Source of the DNA: Poritiphilus flavus
GTDB lineage: Bacteria; Bacteroidota; Bacteroidia; Flavobacteriales; Flavobacteriaceae
Assembly: GCF_009901585.1 (NCBI RefSeq)
Contig: NZ_WXYO01000002.1
Span: 342,769 to 406,768 of the forward strand
Direction of reading: 5' to 3'
Length of the DNA stretch: 64,000 nucleotides
Positions 36,556-45,524 of the stretch are shown one piece after another. The position numbers were made by a program, and so were the translations under genes. Position 1 is the first letter of the stretch; the number at the start of each line of letters is the position of its first letter. The notes under the pieces were generated by a model. The model was not told the origin of the DNA. It was given only the letters and a program-made list of their open reading frames with translations, and did no database searches.

Positions 36556-37623
36556 CTATAAGGGATGGTCTTGGTGATAGGTTACCAGCAGGGTCACCAC
36601 CCTACTGTAGCTCTTAAGACCATCTTCCTGATTGTTTGCCTTTAAATACGTATTAAAAATGCTCTTGAAAACCGGTTCCAGAGGGTTTTCAAAAGCCTTC
36701 CAAAACTCATTCATGGCCTGGAACTCCAATTGTATGCCTTTGTTCACCTTGCCGTAGAGCTCTTCAAATTGTTTCTTGTCCTTCCTACGGATATCAGAAA
36801 GACAATAGCCCAGGGCATAAGTAAGGGCCGTGTATTGGAAATAAACATCATCATTATTTAAAGTCACCAGGTATCCTATAAAGTTGGTCTCGTTCTCAGC
36901 CGCATACCCTATCTGATGCCCAATTTCGTGCCCTGCAACCACGGGAAACCTGAAATTCGGAAGACGGCCGTTTACCTGGGCTTCATTGGTGAAGGGATTC
37001 AGATATCCACCATAACCCATATAACTCAGCATGGTACTGAACAATGAGGTCTTGGCACAGGGAGAATCGTAGGCTAGCGTAGGCCATTGTTCCTGAAGTG
37101 CATCAAATCCAGCTATGGTTTTTTTAAAGATCTCTTTTTGAGAATAGGGGATATCAATCTTTCTGGTGCTATCTGAATTGATCTTCACATGGATCTGGTT
37201 AGAAGCCTGAATGAGGGTTTCAGTGAAGTCCACGAGTTGTTTAAAATCGTGCTTTTCAGTTAATTCAAGGGATTTGGACAATGGAAGCCGGTAATAATTA
37301 AAACCCCAGTTGATATGAAAAGTCAGGTAGACGATGGAGAGCACCATAAAAACATCCCGAACAAAGACTTTGGGCTTTTTACCTATTTGACGCCAGTTTC
37401 TATAGAGGTATCGAATGGCCAGAATTATAAGCAGGGCATAGATCAGATCGCCCACTGAAAAAGGGATCCATCCCAATAAGGTCCGAAATAGTCTGGAGAC
37501 CAGAGGATAAAATCCCTGACTGTAATACTTTTCTATGAATTCCGGAAAGCTCGCGAGAATCTTTACCAGCACGATTTGGGGAATAAGGGAAAGCGCTATG
37601 CCGTTCTTGAGCTTATCATTCAT
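36556..37623 (-). CDS. DUF3810 membrane protein with HExxH zinc-protease-like motif
   Basis: A 355-residue protein. Three hydrophobic segments lie at about 10-27, 58-72 and 88-104. A soluble domain then contains HEIGHQIGYAAENE: H232, E233, H236 and E243/E245 form an HExxH plus downstream Glu pattern like that of zincin metalloproteases. The family is named only as DUF3810. From this motif I infer a membrane-anchored metalloprotease, not proven. It is the first gene downstream of a divergent promoter region shared with pepD. A TATTTTTG box ends 5 nt before the ATG. Confidence 0.88.
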   Translation of the reverse strand: MNDKLKNGIALSLIPQIVLVKILASFPEFIEKYYSQGFYPLVSRLFRTLLGWIPFSVGDLIYALLIILAIRYLYRNWRQIGKKPKVFVRDVFMVLSIVYLTFHINWGFNYYRLPLSKSLELTEKHDFKQLVDFTETLIQASNQIHVKINSDSTRKIDIPYSQKEIFKKTIAGFDALQEQWPTLAYDSPCAKTSLFSTMLSYMGYGGYLNPFTNEAQVNGRLPNFRFPVVAGHEIGHQIGYAAENETNFIGYLVTLNNDDVYFQYTALTYALGYCLSDIRRKDKKQFEELYGKVNKGIQLEFQAMNEFWKAFENPLEPVFKSIFNTYLKANNQEDGLKSYSRVVTLLVTYHQDHPL

Positions 37624-37668
37624 GCCTTCAAAAATAGTTATTATCTGGTTCCATAAGAGATCAATCTG

Positions 37669-37676
37669 TATTTTTG
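37669..37676 (+). promoter_or_regulatory. candidate -7 promoter box for pepD
   Basis: TATTTTTG matches TAnnTTTG and lies 18 nt before the pepD ATG. The expected TTG about 20 nt upstream is only weakly present (TGG at 37646-37648), so this is a partial promoter call. Confidence 0.5.
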
Positions 37677-37694
37677 GGGCATATGATTTAAACT

Positions 37695-39161
37695 ATGAGT
37701 GAAGCCATCAGACAATTGGAGCCTTCCGCCGTTTGGAATCGATTTGCAGACCTGAATGCTGTGCCAAGGCCCTCAAAAAAAGAGGGAAAAGTAATTCAGT
37801 TTATGCTGGATTTTGGAGAGAAACTGGGTTTGGACACCTTTAAGGACAAGGTAGGAAATGTCATTATCAGAAAGCCTGCAACCCTTGGGATGGAAGATAG
37901 GAAGACCGTCACCATACAGTCTCATCTGGATATGGTCCATCAAAAGAATTCAGGAACCAATTTCGATTTTGAAAAAGAAGGGATCCGAATGCTCATTAGT
38001 GAAGATTGGGTAATAGCCGAAGGAACTACGCTTGGTGCGGATAACGGCCTTGGGGTTGCCGCCATCATGGCAATTCTTGAAAGTGATAGCATACCTCACC
38101 CACCTGTAGAAGCGCTCTTTACTATAGATGAGGAGACCGGGATGACCGGAGCCATGGGCCTGGAAGCCGGAGTATTGCAGGGACAAATCCTTTTAAACCT
38201 CGATACGGAAGAAGATGATGAGATTGACATAGGCTGTGCGGGAGGATTGGATGTAACTGCAAATGGTGTTTATAAAAAGCACGCGGTAATGGATAATGCT
38301 AGAGCATACAATATTTCTGTTAAAGGTCTTAACGGAGGGCATAGTGGGATGGATATACACCGAGGCCTTGGAAATGCAAATAAGATCATGAACAGAATAC
38401 TGTTTGAGGCTACTACTTCATTTGGGATCCAATTGGCTGAAATTGATGGCGGAGGTCTGCGAAACGCTATTCCCAGAGAGAGTTTTGCCACTCTGGTAGT
38501 GAGTTCGGATAAAGAACAGGACTTCAAAATTGCTATGGAGCAGTGGATAAATACCCTGAAGGTTGAATTTGCCGAGGTAGACCCGGCCCTGGAAATTACT
38601 ATTACTCCCACCGAGCTTCCGGGTAAGGTTATGGACCCTGAAGACCAGCAAAGGATACTAAGGGCTATTTATGCCGCCTGGAATGGTGTTTACACTATGA
38701 GTACATCCATAGCAGGCCTTGTGGAAAGCTCAAACAACATCGCCAGAGTGCTGGTTGGGGATGGAAAGATCACTATATCCTGCCTTACCAGGTCTTCCGT
38801 GGAATCGTCCAAGGCAGACCTTGCCAATACGCTTAAGGCTGTTTTTGAACTTGCGGGTTATGCGGTAAAGTTCAGTGGAAGCTATCCCGGTTGGCGCCCA
38901 AATCCGGATTCTGAAATATTGAAGGTGCTTAGCAGTCAATACAAAACCTTGTTTCAGGAGGAACCCCGGGTTGTTGCCTGCCATGCCGGTCTGGAATGTG
39001 GCATACTGGGGCAGCACTACCCGGAAATGGATATGATCAGTATAGGGCCCACCATAGAAGGAGCTCATTCGCCTGATGAACGATTAAGTATACCCTCAGT
39101 TCAAAAATTCTGGAAATTCCTGAAAGCAGTGTTGGAAAACACCCCTAAAAACCAGGACTAA
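37695..39161 (+). CDS. pepD: aminoacyl-histidine dipeptidase (M20, PepD)
   Basis: A 488-residue cytosolic zinc dipeptidase that cleaves Xaa-His dipeptides such as carnosine. Metal-site motifs are visible: SHLDMVHQKN (about 76-85), LGADNGLGVAA with the bridging Asp (about 114-124), TIDEETGMTGAMGLE (about 146-160) and the C-terminal HAGLECGILG (about 432-441). The length equals that of the family. It is a single-gene transcription unit between divergent DUF3810 and a convergent PPIase gene; the 81-nt gap to the latter shows no strong terminator. Confidence 0.94.
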   Translation: MSEAIRQLEPSAVWNRFADLNAVPRPSKKEGKVIQFMLDFGEKLGLDTFKDKVGNVIIRKPATLGMEDRKTVTIQSHLDMVHQKNSGTNFDFEKEGIRMLISEDWVIAEGTTLGADNGLGVAAIMAILESDSIPHPPVEALFTIDEETGMTGAMGLEAGVLQGQILLNLDTEEDDEIDIGCAGGLDVTANGVYKKHAVMDNARAYNISVKGLNGGHSGMDIHRGLGNANKIMNRILFEATTSFGIQLAEIDGGGLRNAIPRESFATLVVSSDKEQDFKIAMEQWINTLKVEFAEVDPALEITITPTELPGKVMDPEDQQRILRAIYAAWNGVYTMSTSIAGLVESSNNIARVLVGDGKITISCLTRSSVESSKADLANTLKAVFELAGYAVKFSGSYPGWRPNPDSEILKVLSSQYKTLFQEEPRVVACHAGLECGILGQHYPEMDMISIGPTIEGAHSPDERLSIPSVQKFWKFLKAVLENTPKNQD

Positions 39162-39242
39162 ACTTTACTGTTCAAGATCTTTTATCTCCCCTGCCATGAT
39201 GCCAGGGTTGAACGGTATGGATCTGTACGCTAGCGATTAGTG

Positions 39243-40412
39243 CTATTCCTGACCGCTATTGGCGATACCAACAACCTCAAGATCGAAGACCAGGTCTGCA
39301 TTAGGAGGAATTGGTCCGCCTCCCTGGGCGCCATATCCAAGATGCGGCGGGATGAACAAACGGATCTTATCGCCCACTTTCATCGTCAATAAACCTTCTT
39401 TGAACCCAGCTATCAATCTGGAATCCGGACTGTAATCCATTGGAGAAGGAGAGAAATCACCACGATGCATATCGTTGATCTCGGCAAACTTTCCGAACTT
39501 CTCGGCAATTTCTTTCTGGCTGGTATCAAACAAAGTACCGTCTGCTAACCAACCGGCATAGTGCACCAGCACCTTCTGCCCAACTTTGGGTTGATCTCCC
39601 TGGCCCTTCTGCATGCTGTGGATCTTAAGTCCTGAAGGTAGGGTAGTGGCCGCTTCCTTCTGACCGGAAAGTTCGGTGGCGAAATCAGCCTGCATTTTTT
39701 TCATTTCTGCTACGCGGGCTTCTTCTTCGGCAAAGTAATCGGACATCACTTTAGGGGCATCAAAGGCCTTGGCTTCCTTGCCGTTGCGTATGATCTCCAC
39801 TTTATTCATGACCACATCGCTTATCGGACGGTCCCTTTCGTTGGTCGGAACCGTTGCAATGGAATCTACAATTTCCAGGCCCTTAACCACCTCTCCAAAA
39901 ACCGCATGGCAACTAACCCGTGGGTTACCACATGGCTTTAAGAAACCGTTCTCATCGTATCCGTCTAAGAAGGGAGTGGCTTTATGCGTAATAAAGAATT
40001 GGCTGCCATTGGTAGCAACACCTGAATTGGCCATAGAAAGAATACCCTTTTTGGAATGCCTTAGGGAATCGCTCAATTCATCTTTAAAACGATATCCGGG
40101 GTTTCCACTACCTGTAGCGGTAGGATCGCCTCCCTGTATCATGAAATCTTTGATCACCCTGTGGAAAACCACCCCATCGTAATACCTTTTTTCCTTGTAC
40201 TGTTCACTCACAAAAGGATTGGTTCCTTCGGCCAGGGAAACAAAATTCGCTACGGTTACGGGAGCCTGCACATGCTCTAGTTTCACAATAATATCTCCCA
40301 TATCTGTCTGAATATCAGCGAAAAGGCCATCTCCTAAGTCTGTATACTTACTTGATTTACAACCTGCTAGGATGAGAAAAAGGGCAAGTGTTGCAAAAGC
40401 GATTTTCTTCAT
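39243..40412 (-). CDS. lipoprotein with cyclophilin and FKBP peptidyl-prolyl isomerase domains
   Basis: A 389-residue lipoprotein (lipobox LILAGCKSS). It carries two unrelated prolyl isomerase domains in one chain. A cyclophilin lies at about 30-215, with FHRVIKDFMIQGGDP and a short insertion NPFVSEQYKEKRYYD. An FKBP domain covers about 255-385, with VGQKVLVHYAGWLADGTLFDTS and IPPHLGYGAQGGGPIPPNADLVFDLEV. Both active regions look intact. It is probably an envelope folding factor attached to the periplasmic or outer leaflet. The gldI gene ends 10 nt upstream on the same strand, which suggests shared expression with the gliding machinery. Confidence 0.93.
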   Translation of the reverse strand: MKKIAFATLALFLILAGCKSSKYTDLGDGLFADIQTDMGDIIVKLEHVQAPVTVANFVSLAEGTNPFVSEQYKEKRYYDGVVFHRVIKDFMIQGGDPTATGSGNPGYRFKDELSDSLRHSKKGILSMANSGVATNGSQFFITHKATPFLDGYDENGFLKPCGNPRVSCHAVFGEVVKGLEIVDSIATVPTNERDRPISDVVMNKVEIIRNGKEAKAFDAPKVMSDYFAEEEARVAEMKKMQADFATELSGQKEAATTLPSGLKIHSMQKGQGDQPKVGQKVLVHYAGWLADGTLFDTSQKEIAEKFGKFAEINDMHRGDFSPSPMDYSPDSRLIAGFKEGLLTMKVGDKIRLFIPPHLGYGAQGGGPIPPNADLVFDLEVVGIANSGQE

Positions 40413-40422
40413 GGTCTGTCTT

Positions 40423-40980
40423 TTAATTTACTGTTTTATCTTTTTTCTGTTGTTTTTCTATTTTCAAAATGCTTATGGTCGTTTTCAGGGGGACATTGAT
40501 TCCGATCCTCTTGTCGTCTCCATGGTATCCGTATCCCAGTGAAGAAGGGACAAGAAATGTAGCGACCTCATTTTCTTTAAGTAGTTTTACCGCGTTGCGC
40601 AACCCCGGAAACAGTTCCTGTTTGTCCACTTTGTAAGTGATCACCCCAATTTCGTCAGCTTTATAGATCGTATCATTCTGTAGATTACGAATATCGTAGC
40701 TAAGGGTCACCAGGTCATCCGGCTCCGGCAAAATACCTTCGCCTTCCACCTTATTATCGTAGTAGTACCAGGAGCCGCTGGCTGAGGAAATGTATTGATG
40801 CAGGCTGTCCCTTGTAATAATTTCCCGGATCAACTGCTCTTCCTCCGCAAGTAACTTCTTATTTCGTTCAACGGATTCCTTGTAAAAACTGCCGCTTTGT
40901 ACTTTTATGGGTTTTCGGGGTTCCGGCCCGGCACAGGAGAGAAGGAAAGCGAAAAGGATGAAATAGCTCAGGGTCTTCAT
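40423..40980 (-). CDS. gldI: gliding motility lipoprotein GldI (FKBP-type)
   Basis: A 185-residue lipoprotein (FAFLLSCAGPEP) with a C-terminal FKBP-type domain (about 80-180) ending in SSLGYGYHGDDKRIGINVPLKTTISILKIEK. It matches GldI, a protein required for gliding and for the type IX secretion machinery in Flavobacterium johnsoniae. The organism is therefore likely to carry the gliding/T9SS apparatus, though no other gld gene is in the window. The start overlaps the end of the DHH phosphoesterase gene by 4 nt (ATGA), and the fused PPIase gene follows 10 nt later. Confidence 0.92.
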   Translation of the reverse strand: MKTLSYFILFAFLLSCAGPEPRKPIKVQSGSFYKESVERNKKLLAEEEQLIREIITRDSLHQYISSASGSWYYYDNKVEGEGILPEPDDLVTLSYDIRNLQNDTIYKADEIGVITYKVDKQELFPGLRNAVKLLKENEVATFLVPSSLGYGYHGDDKRIGINVPLKTTISILKIEKQQKKDKTVN

Positions 40981-41993
40981 GCGTTTAGATTAAGTTCGTA
41001 ACCCTTTAATAACGATTCGAAATACGCAATAGTGCCTTTCATGTCGTCTTCGCTACGCCCACCGGCCGCATTGGTATGCCCTCCGCCGTTAAAATGGGAT
41101 CTCGCAAACTCATTTACAGAGAAGTCACCCACTGAGCGGAAAGAGATCTTAATAATGCCTTCTTCCCGGTTTTCTATAAAGATGGCAGCAAAGTGAATTC
41201 CTTCAAGGGTAAGACCGTAGTTCACGAATCCTTCAGTATCTCCTTTTTTGAAATTATGCTCATCTAACTCATGCTGCTCCAGGGTGATGTAAGCCGTCCG
41301 GAACTTTTCCAGTATGACCATATTTTTTAATGCACGACCAAGTAACCTCAGGCGGTCCGGACTGTTATTGTCGTATATCCTGCGATGTATCTCTGTATTT
41401 TGAGCTCCACAATCTATGAGTTTGGCGACAACCTGATGGGTGCGACTGGTGGTAGAAGCGTATTTGAAGGAGCCCGTATCCGTCATGATACCGGTATAGA
41501 GACAGTTGGCTATATCTTCTGATATCTGATCTGCAGCACCAAGGACCTCCAGAAAATTAAAAACCATCTCGCAGGTAGAACTCATATTGGTATCCGAATA
41601 GGTCACTCTGGCGTATTCCTGCGGTTCCTGATGGTGGTCTATCATGACGAAATCCGTAGTAGCAGATTCCAAATGCGATTTCATTTGACCGGTACGATCA
41701 AAATGATTGAAGTCTAGTGTAAAGATGATTTCTGCCTTTTTTAGATGTCGGACGGCTTTTTTTTCGTCTTTCTCAAAGATAATAACGGATTCGTTACCCG
41801 GTAACCACTTCAAAAATTTTGGATAATCATTCGGCGCAATAACCCTGGCGTGGTGACCTGAATTTACAAGGAAGTGATACAGTCCAAGACAGGAACCCAT
41901 GGCATCGCCATCCGGGTTTTTGTGGGGTATGATCACTATTTCTTTGGGTTCGGTAAGAAGTGTCTTTACGACCTTAACATCCTCTAAATTCAT
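40977..41993 (-). CDS. DHH-family phosphoesterase (NrnA-like oligoribonuclease/pAp phosphatase)
   Basis: A 338-residue enzyme with the DHH fold. Metal motifs: IIPHKNPDGDAMGS (about 22-35), TLDFNHFD, the name-giving MIDHHQEP (about 128-135) and the C-terminal DHHA1 glycine stretch RSHFNGGGHTNAAGG. NrnA-type members degrade short oligonucleotides to mononucleotides and dephosphorylate pAp. I start at 41993 (MNLEDVK) because nine upstream codons (from an ATG at 42020) lie outside the conserved region. The gene overlaps gldI by 4 nt. A perfect inverted repeat lies in the divergent region upstream. Confidence 0.93.
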   Translation of the reverse strand: MNLEDVKVVKTLLTEPKEIVIIPHKNPDGDAMGSCLGLYHFLVNSGHHARVIAPNDYPKFLKWLPGNESVIIFEKDEKKAVRHLKKAEIIFTLDFNHFDRTGQMKSHLESATTDFVMIDHHQEPQEYARVTYSDTNMSSTCEMVFNFLEVLGAADQISEDIANCLYTGIMTDTGSFKYASTTSRTHQVVAKLIDCGAQNTEIHRRIYDNNSPDRLRLLGRALKNMVILEKFRTAYITLEQHELDEHNFKKGDTEGFVNYGLTLEGIHFAAIFIENREEGIIKISFRSVGDFSVNEFARSHFNGGGHTNAAGGRSEDDMKGTIAYFESLLKGYELNLNA

Positions 41994-42028
41994 GCGCTCA
42001 AAGATACAATTTAATAACATAGTCTTAT

Positions 42029-42052
42029 ATCATAAAAGTCTATTTTTATGAT
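42029..42052. promoter_or_regulatory. inverted repeat between divergent DHH phosphoesterase and PhoD-like genes
   Basis: ATCATAAAA at 42029-42037 and TTTTATGAT at 42044-42052 are perfect 9-bp arms around a 6-nt centre. It lies in the 77-nt divergent intergenic space, so it could be an operator for both genes. No regulator can be named. Confidence 0.5.
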
Positions 42053-42070
42053 TTGAAAATCCACATTATT

Positions 42071-43099
42071 ATGTTTCGATTGGCCGCCATTCCACTGTTG
42101 TTATTGCTTATTAGCGCCTGTACCTCCAATAAAAAACCGGCTGAGGAAACGGAGGTTCAGTGGGATGTCACCATAGCTTTCGGCTCCTGTAACAAGCACG
42201 ATCTGGAAAATCAATTGTGGGACGATGTCCTAAAAGCCAAACCGGACCTATGGATATGGGGAGGAGACAATATATACGCCGATACTTCGGATATGGAGGT
42301 CATGAGGAATATGTACGCCAAACAGGACAAAGTTCGCGGGTATAGAAAGCTAAAGCGTGAAGTCCCGGTAATCGGTACCTGGGATGATCACGATTACGGT
42401 CTGAACGACGCCGGCCTAGAATTCGATAAAAAGGCAGAGAGCCAACAGGCCTTTCTGGATTTTTTAGCCGTTCCGCAGAACAGCCCCAGGCGTTCAAGGC
42501 AAGGGGTCTATGCCGCGCATCAGATCGGTACAAGGCTGGGAATGGTTAAAATACTGGTTTTGGATACACGCTATTTTCGCAGCTCGCTAACCGATGCGAC
42601 CGAAGAGGGAAAACGGTTTCAGCCCGGGCCATATGGCGAAGGCACTTTGCTGGGGGAGCAACAGTGGAGTTGGTTGGAAGCCGAATTGCAGAGTTCTGAG
42701 GCAGACTTTAACCTCTTGGTCAGTAGTATACAGTTCCTATCAGATCAGCACGGATTTGAGTGCTGGGGTAATTTTCCACATGAAACAGAGCGCTTAAAGC
42801 AGCTATTGCTTAAAACAGGGGCAGCTAATACTGTGATCGTCTCCGGAGACCGGCATATTTCAGAATTCTCCAAAACCAAGTTGGATGGATTACCCTATCC
42901 CTTGATCGATTTTACCAGCAGTGGACTTACACACCCCTATTCGGATTTCGATGGGGAGGCCAATCCTTACCGCATCGGAAATGTAATATCCGAGAAGAGT
43001 TTTGGCTTGTTGCGTTTCAACTTTTCCAAGAATGAAGTCCGGATGCAGATGGTTGGGGACGAGGGTGTAATTTACCAGGAAATACGACAGACGTATTAA
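42071..43099 (+). CDS. PhoD-like alkaline phosphatase lipoprotein
   Basis: A 342-residue lipoprotein ([10 protein letters not shown]). It has the calcineurin-like metal motifs of the alkaline phosphatase D family: [17 protein letters not shown] near residue 45, [23 protein letters not shown] and [10 protein letters not shown]. It probably releases phosphate or diesters in the periplasm; the exact substrate is open. I use the ATG at 42071 because an earlier TTG lies inside the inverted repeat. There are no Pho-regulon genes nearby. The gene ends 49 nt before ndk. Confidence 0.88.
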   Translation: MFRLAAIPLLLLLISACTSNKKPAEETEVQWDVTIAFGSCNKHDLENQLWDDVLKAKPDLWIWGGDNIYADTSDMEVMRNMYAKQDKVRGYRKLKREVPVIGTWDDHDYGLNDAGLEFDKKAESQQAFLDFLAVPQNSPRRSRQGVYAAHQIGTRLGMVKILVLDTRYFRSSLTDATEEGKRFQPGPYGEGTLLGEQQWSWLEAELQSSEADFNLLVSSIQFLSDQHGFECWGNFPHETERLKQLLLKTGAANTVIVSGDRHISEFSKTKLDGLPYPLIDFTSSGLTHPYSDFDGEANPYRIGNVISEKSFGLLRFNFSKNEVRMQMVGDEGVIYQEIRQTY

Positions 43100-43101
43100 T
43101 C

Positions 43102-43132
43102 TTGCTGGTTGTGGGAAGAAAGTGTATTTTTG
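43102..43132 (+). promoter_or_regulatory. Bacteroidota-type promoter for ndk
   Basis: TTG at 43102-43104, then 20 nt, then TATTTTTG at 43125-43132, 16 nt upstream of the ndk ATG. Box sequences and spacing agree with the consensus and with the promoter at 4731-4762. Confidence 0.7.
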
Positions 43133-43148
43133 CCCAAAATTTTTAAGA

Positions 43149-43568
43149 ATGACAGGAAACAGAACCTTTACGATGATTAAACCGGATGCGGTAGAGAACG
43201 GCCATATTGGAGCTATTCTCGAAAAAATAACAGCTGCCGGATTCAAGATCGTAGCCATGAAATATACCCAGATGAGCCGAAGAGATGCCCGGGAGTTTTA
43301 TGCCATCCACAAAGAGCGTCCGTTCTTTGGAGAACTGGTAGAATTCATGACCAGGGGCCCCATCGTATCAGCAATACTTGAAAAAGACAACGCGGTGGAG
43401 GATTTCCGTGCCCTCATAGGGGCTACCAATCCAGTTGAGGCGGCCGAGGGAACTATCAGAAAGCTCTACGCGAAAGATATAGGAGAGAATGCCATTCACG
43501 GTTCAGACAGCGATGAGAACGCTGCAATTGAAGGTGCTTTTCACTTTTCCGGAAGGGAAGTTTACTAA
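43149..43568 (+). CDS. ndk: nucleoside-diphosphate kinase
   Basis: A 139-residue enzyme that balances nucleoside triphosphate pools by phosphate transfer from ATP. The N-terminal [20 protein letters not shown] and the active-site histidine in NAIHGSDS (about 115-122) are intact, and the length is canonical. I start at 43149 (MTGNRT), which leaves a 16-nt leader behind a good promoter. A strong factor-independent terminator follows 23 nt after the stop. Confidence 0.96.
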   Translation: MTGNRTFTMIKPDAVENGHIGAILEKITAAGFKIVAMKYTQMSRRDAREFYAIHKERPFFGELVEFMTRGPIVSAILEKDNAVEDFRALIGATNPVEAAEGTIRKLYAKDIGENAIHGSDSDENAAIEGAFHFSGREVY

Positions 43569-43591
43569 GAAACCTATTAAAGATATGAAGG

Positions 43592-43617
43592 AGAGCTACC
43601 ATCAGGTAGCTCTTTTT
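43592..43617 (+). terminator. factor-independent terminator of ndk
   Basis: AGAGCTACC (43592-43600) pairs perfectly with GGTAGCTCT (43605-43613) around a 4-nt loop, and a T run follows. It lies just outside the 3' end of the convergent DUF721 gene and might serve it weakly in reverse. Confidence 0.9.
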
Positions 43618-43619
43618 AT

Positions 43620-43919
43620 TTACCGCAGTATTATTTTCCGGATCAGCTCTTTGCCCAATTCATCATTGAGCATTTTAATGATCTTGGATTTACCGAGACT
43701 CAGCTCTTCCCTCAGCACGGAAGAAGAGAGGGAGACATAGAGCGTACTTCCCTGGAGTTCCACTCCGGTGGTGTAATTGGCAACACCATTTCCCATAAGG
43801 TTCTCCCAGGCCAACCTGGCATCTACCTTATCCATTCCCTGTTGTAACTTATTCTCCGAGATGAATTCACTCAAGGCTTCACCCAGGGAAAGATTGTTTT
43901 TTCTTCGCTTTAGCATCAC
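43620..43919 (-). CDS. DUF721 protein, DciA-like
   Basis: A 99-residue basic protein of the DUF721 family (GEALSEFISENKLQQGMDKVDARLAWENLMGNGVANYTTGVELQGSTLYVSL as scattered motifs over 11-75). DciA, the ancestral loader of the replicative helicase DnaB, belongs to this family and is often coded near dnaA-dnaN-recF. Here it is the third gene of a recF - lipoprotein - DUF721 operon with 4-nt overlaps. I infer a DciA-type role from family and context. It lacks the C-terminal tail that some DciA proteins carry. Confidence 0.88.
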   Translation of the reverse strand: MMLKRRKNNLSLGEALSEFISENKLQQGMDKVDARLAWENLMGNGVANYTTGVELQGSTLYVSLSSSVLREELSLGKSKIIKMLNDELGKELIRKIILR

Positions 43920-44335
43920 TCTAACGAAATGGGTTCGTACCTCTTATAATAGTAGGTAATATTTTCTTCATTTACAACAGAAAAACGATCCCGAGATACA
44001 TCCTTTAACAATTCCTGCCATTGACTCAGTTCGTTTTGATAATTCATGTAGAATTCGCTCTCCATCTGGCTGATCTTAAAAAGTTCAGCATCGTCGGTCA
44101 CCTGGAATGTGCCATCTATTTTTGGATAGGCCTTTTTTCTAAATCCTTCAAACCCTTCGATTTTTATATAATCCAGTGTGGTGTTGCTTCCATAATTCTT
44201 TTCAGCGCCGTCCGGGAACTCCACCCTGTCTATCTCCCAATACCCGTTTAAATGCACGAGATCTTCCTGTTTAAGTGGAGACCTGCAGCTTATCAGCAAT
44301 ATGGAAATACATAACCAAAAGAGTGAAAGTCTCAT
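43916..44335 (-). CDS. small lipocalin-like lipoprotein
   Basis: A 139-residue lipoprotein ([10 protein letters not shown], lipidated Cys at about residue 17). The mature part begins with [21 protein letters not shown] and looks like a small all-beta lipocalin-type barrel. It has no recognised function. It sits between recF and the DUF721 gene with 4-nt overlaps on both sides, so it is translated together with two DNA-replication genes, an odd partner for an envelope protein. Confidence 0.8.
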   Translation of the reverse strand: MRLSLFWLCISILLISCRSPLKQEDLVHLNGYWEIDRVEFPDGAEKNYGSNTTLDYIKIEGFEGFRKKAYPKIDGTFQVTDDAELFKISQMESEFYMNYQNELSQWQELLKDVSRDRFSVVNEENITYYYKRYEPISLE

Positions 44336-45411
44336 AAATTGAACAGTTCAAAGGTTTGGTGTATGGATTTAACGATACGCTCGGTTCGGTCCGGGTGTGT
44401 GTCACTGATAAATATCTGCCCGAATTTGGAATCGTCTACCAGTTGGATGATGTGGGCTACCCTGTTTTCATCCAGTTTATCAAAAATGTCATCCAGAAGC
44501 AGTATTGGGGTGGTTTTGACCTGATTTCTCAGGAAGTGAAACTGCCCGAATTTTAAGGCGATCAAGAAGGATTTCTGCTGACCCTGACTGCCAAATTTTT
44601 TAATCGGATAGCCGGTGATCTCAAAATTAAGGTCGTCCTTGTGAACGCCTACGCTGGTATATTGCAATTGCCTGTCCTTATCCAGATTTTGTTCCAGCAG
44701 GGTGCTCAGATCGTTTTTTGAAAGATGACTCTGATATTTTAATCCCACAAGTTCCTGTCCCCCGGTTATTCGATTGTATTGCTCCTGGAAAATGGGGATG
44801 AATGCTTCAATAAAACCCTGGCGTTCCTGGTGTATGTAGCTGCCGTATTCCTGCAACTGATCGTTATAAACACTGAGGGTTGTGGGATCAAAAGTCTGGT
44901 TAGCCGCGAAGTACTTAAGCAGAGAGTTTCTTTGAGAAAGTACCTTGTTGTAATTTAAGAGTGCCTGCAGGTAGGACTTATTCGACTGAGATATTACCCC
45001 GTCCATGAATTTTCTCCTGGTATCACTGCCCTCCAGTATCAGATCGCGGTCTGATGGTGATATGATTACAAGCGGTATCAGCCCAATATGGTCCATTATA
45101 CGTTCGTAGGCCTTCCCATTTCGATTGACCACTTTTTTAGATCCCCGCTTGAAACTGCAGACGATCTTTTCTTCCTTGCCCTCTTTATCGAAGGTTCCGT
45201 CGATGAGGAAAAAATCTTCACCATGTCGGACATTCTGCGAGGTAACCGGGTTGAAATAGCTCTTGCCAAAAGCGAGGTGATAAATGGCATCGAGTACATT
45301 GGTTTTGCCTTTTCCGTTGTCTCCCACAAGACAGTTGATCTTTGAATCGAACTCAAAGTTTCGGGAATCAAAATTCTTGTAATTGACAAGTGCCAAATTC
45401 TTAAGAAACAT
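44332..45411 (-). CDS. recF: DNA replication and repair protein RecF
   Basis: A 359-residue SMC-like ATPase that helps load RecA at gaps. Walker A is [14 protein letters not shown] (about 30-43). The signature motif region is [18 protein letters not shown] (about 275-292), and Walker B is [16 protein letters not shown] (about 308-323). The length is canonical. It is the first gene of the operon with the lipocalin-like protein and DUF721. The divergent region upstream holds a box (45498-45505, plus strand) for the TPR gene in the other direction. Confidence 0.96.
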   Translation of the reverse strand: MFLKNLALVNYKNFDSRNFEFDSKINCLVGDNGKGKTNVLDAIYHLAFGKSYFNPVTSQNVRHGEDFFLIDGTFDKEGKEEKIVCSFKRGSKKVVNRNGKAYERIMDHIGLIPLVIISPSDRDLILEGSDTRRKFMDGVISQSNKSYLQALLNYNKVLSQRNSLLKYFAANQTFDPTTLSVYNDQLQEYGSYIHQERQGFIEAFIPIFQEQYNRITGGQELVGLKYQSHLSKNDLSTLLEQNLDKDRQLQYTSVGVHKDDLNFEITGYPIKKFGSQGQQKSFLIALKFGQFHFLRNQVKTTPILLLDDIFDKLDENRVAHIIQLVDDSKFGQIFISDTHPDRTERIVKSIHQTFELFNL

Positions 45412-45497
45412 GCTTGCAGAATTAGTTGAAGGCTAGAAGAGGTGCAAAATATCGAAAATTAACGAATAAATACCCTTTTCATTTTAGATAAAAACTT

Positions 45498-45505
45498 TAT
45501 TTTTG
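45498..45505 (+). promoter_or_regulatory. candidate -7 promoter box for the TPR-ribH operon
   Basis: TATTTTTG, a full match to TAnnTTTG, 19 nt before the ATG at 45525. No good TTG was found about 20 nt upstream. Confidence 0.5.
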
Positions 45506-45524
45506 CGCGATCAATTTAAATAAG

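Noticed and set aside
39165-39225. Terminator between pepD and the fused isomerase gene
   Set aside because: Only a short CCCTG/CAGGG stem with a long loop and no T run on either side.
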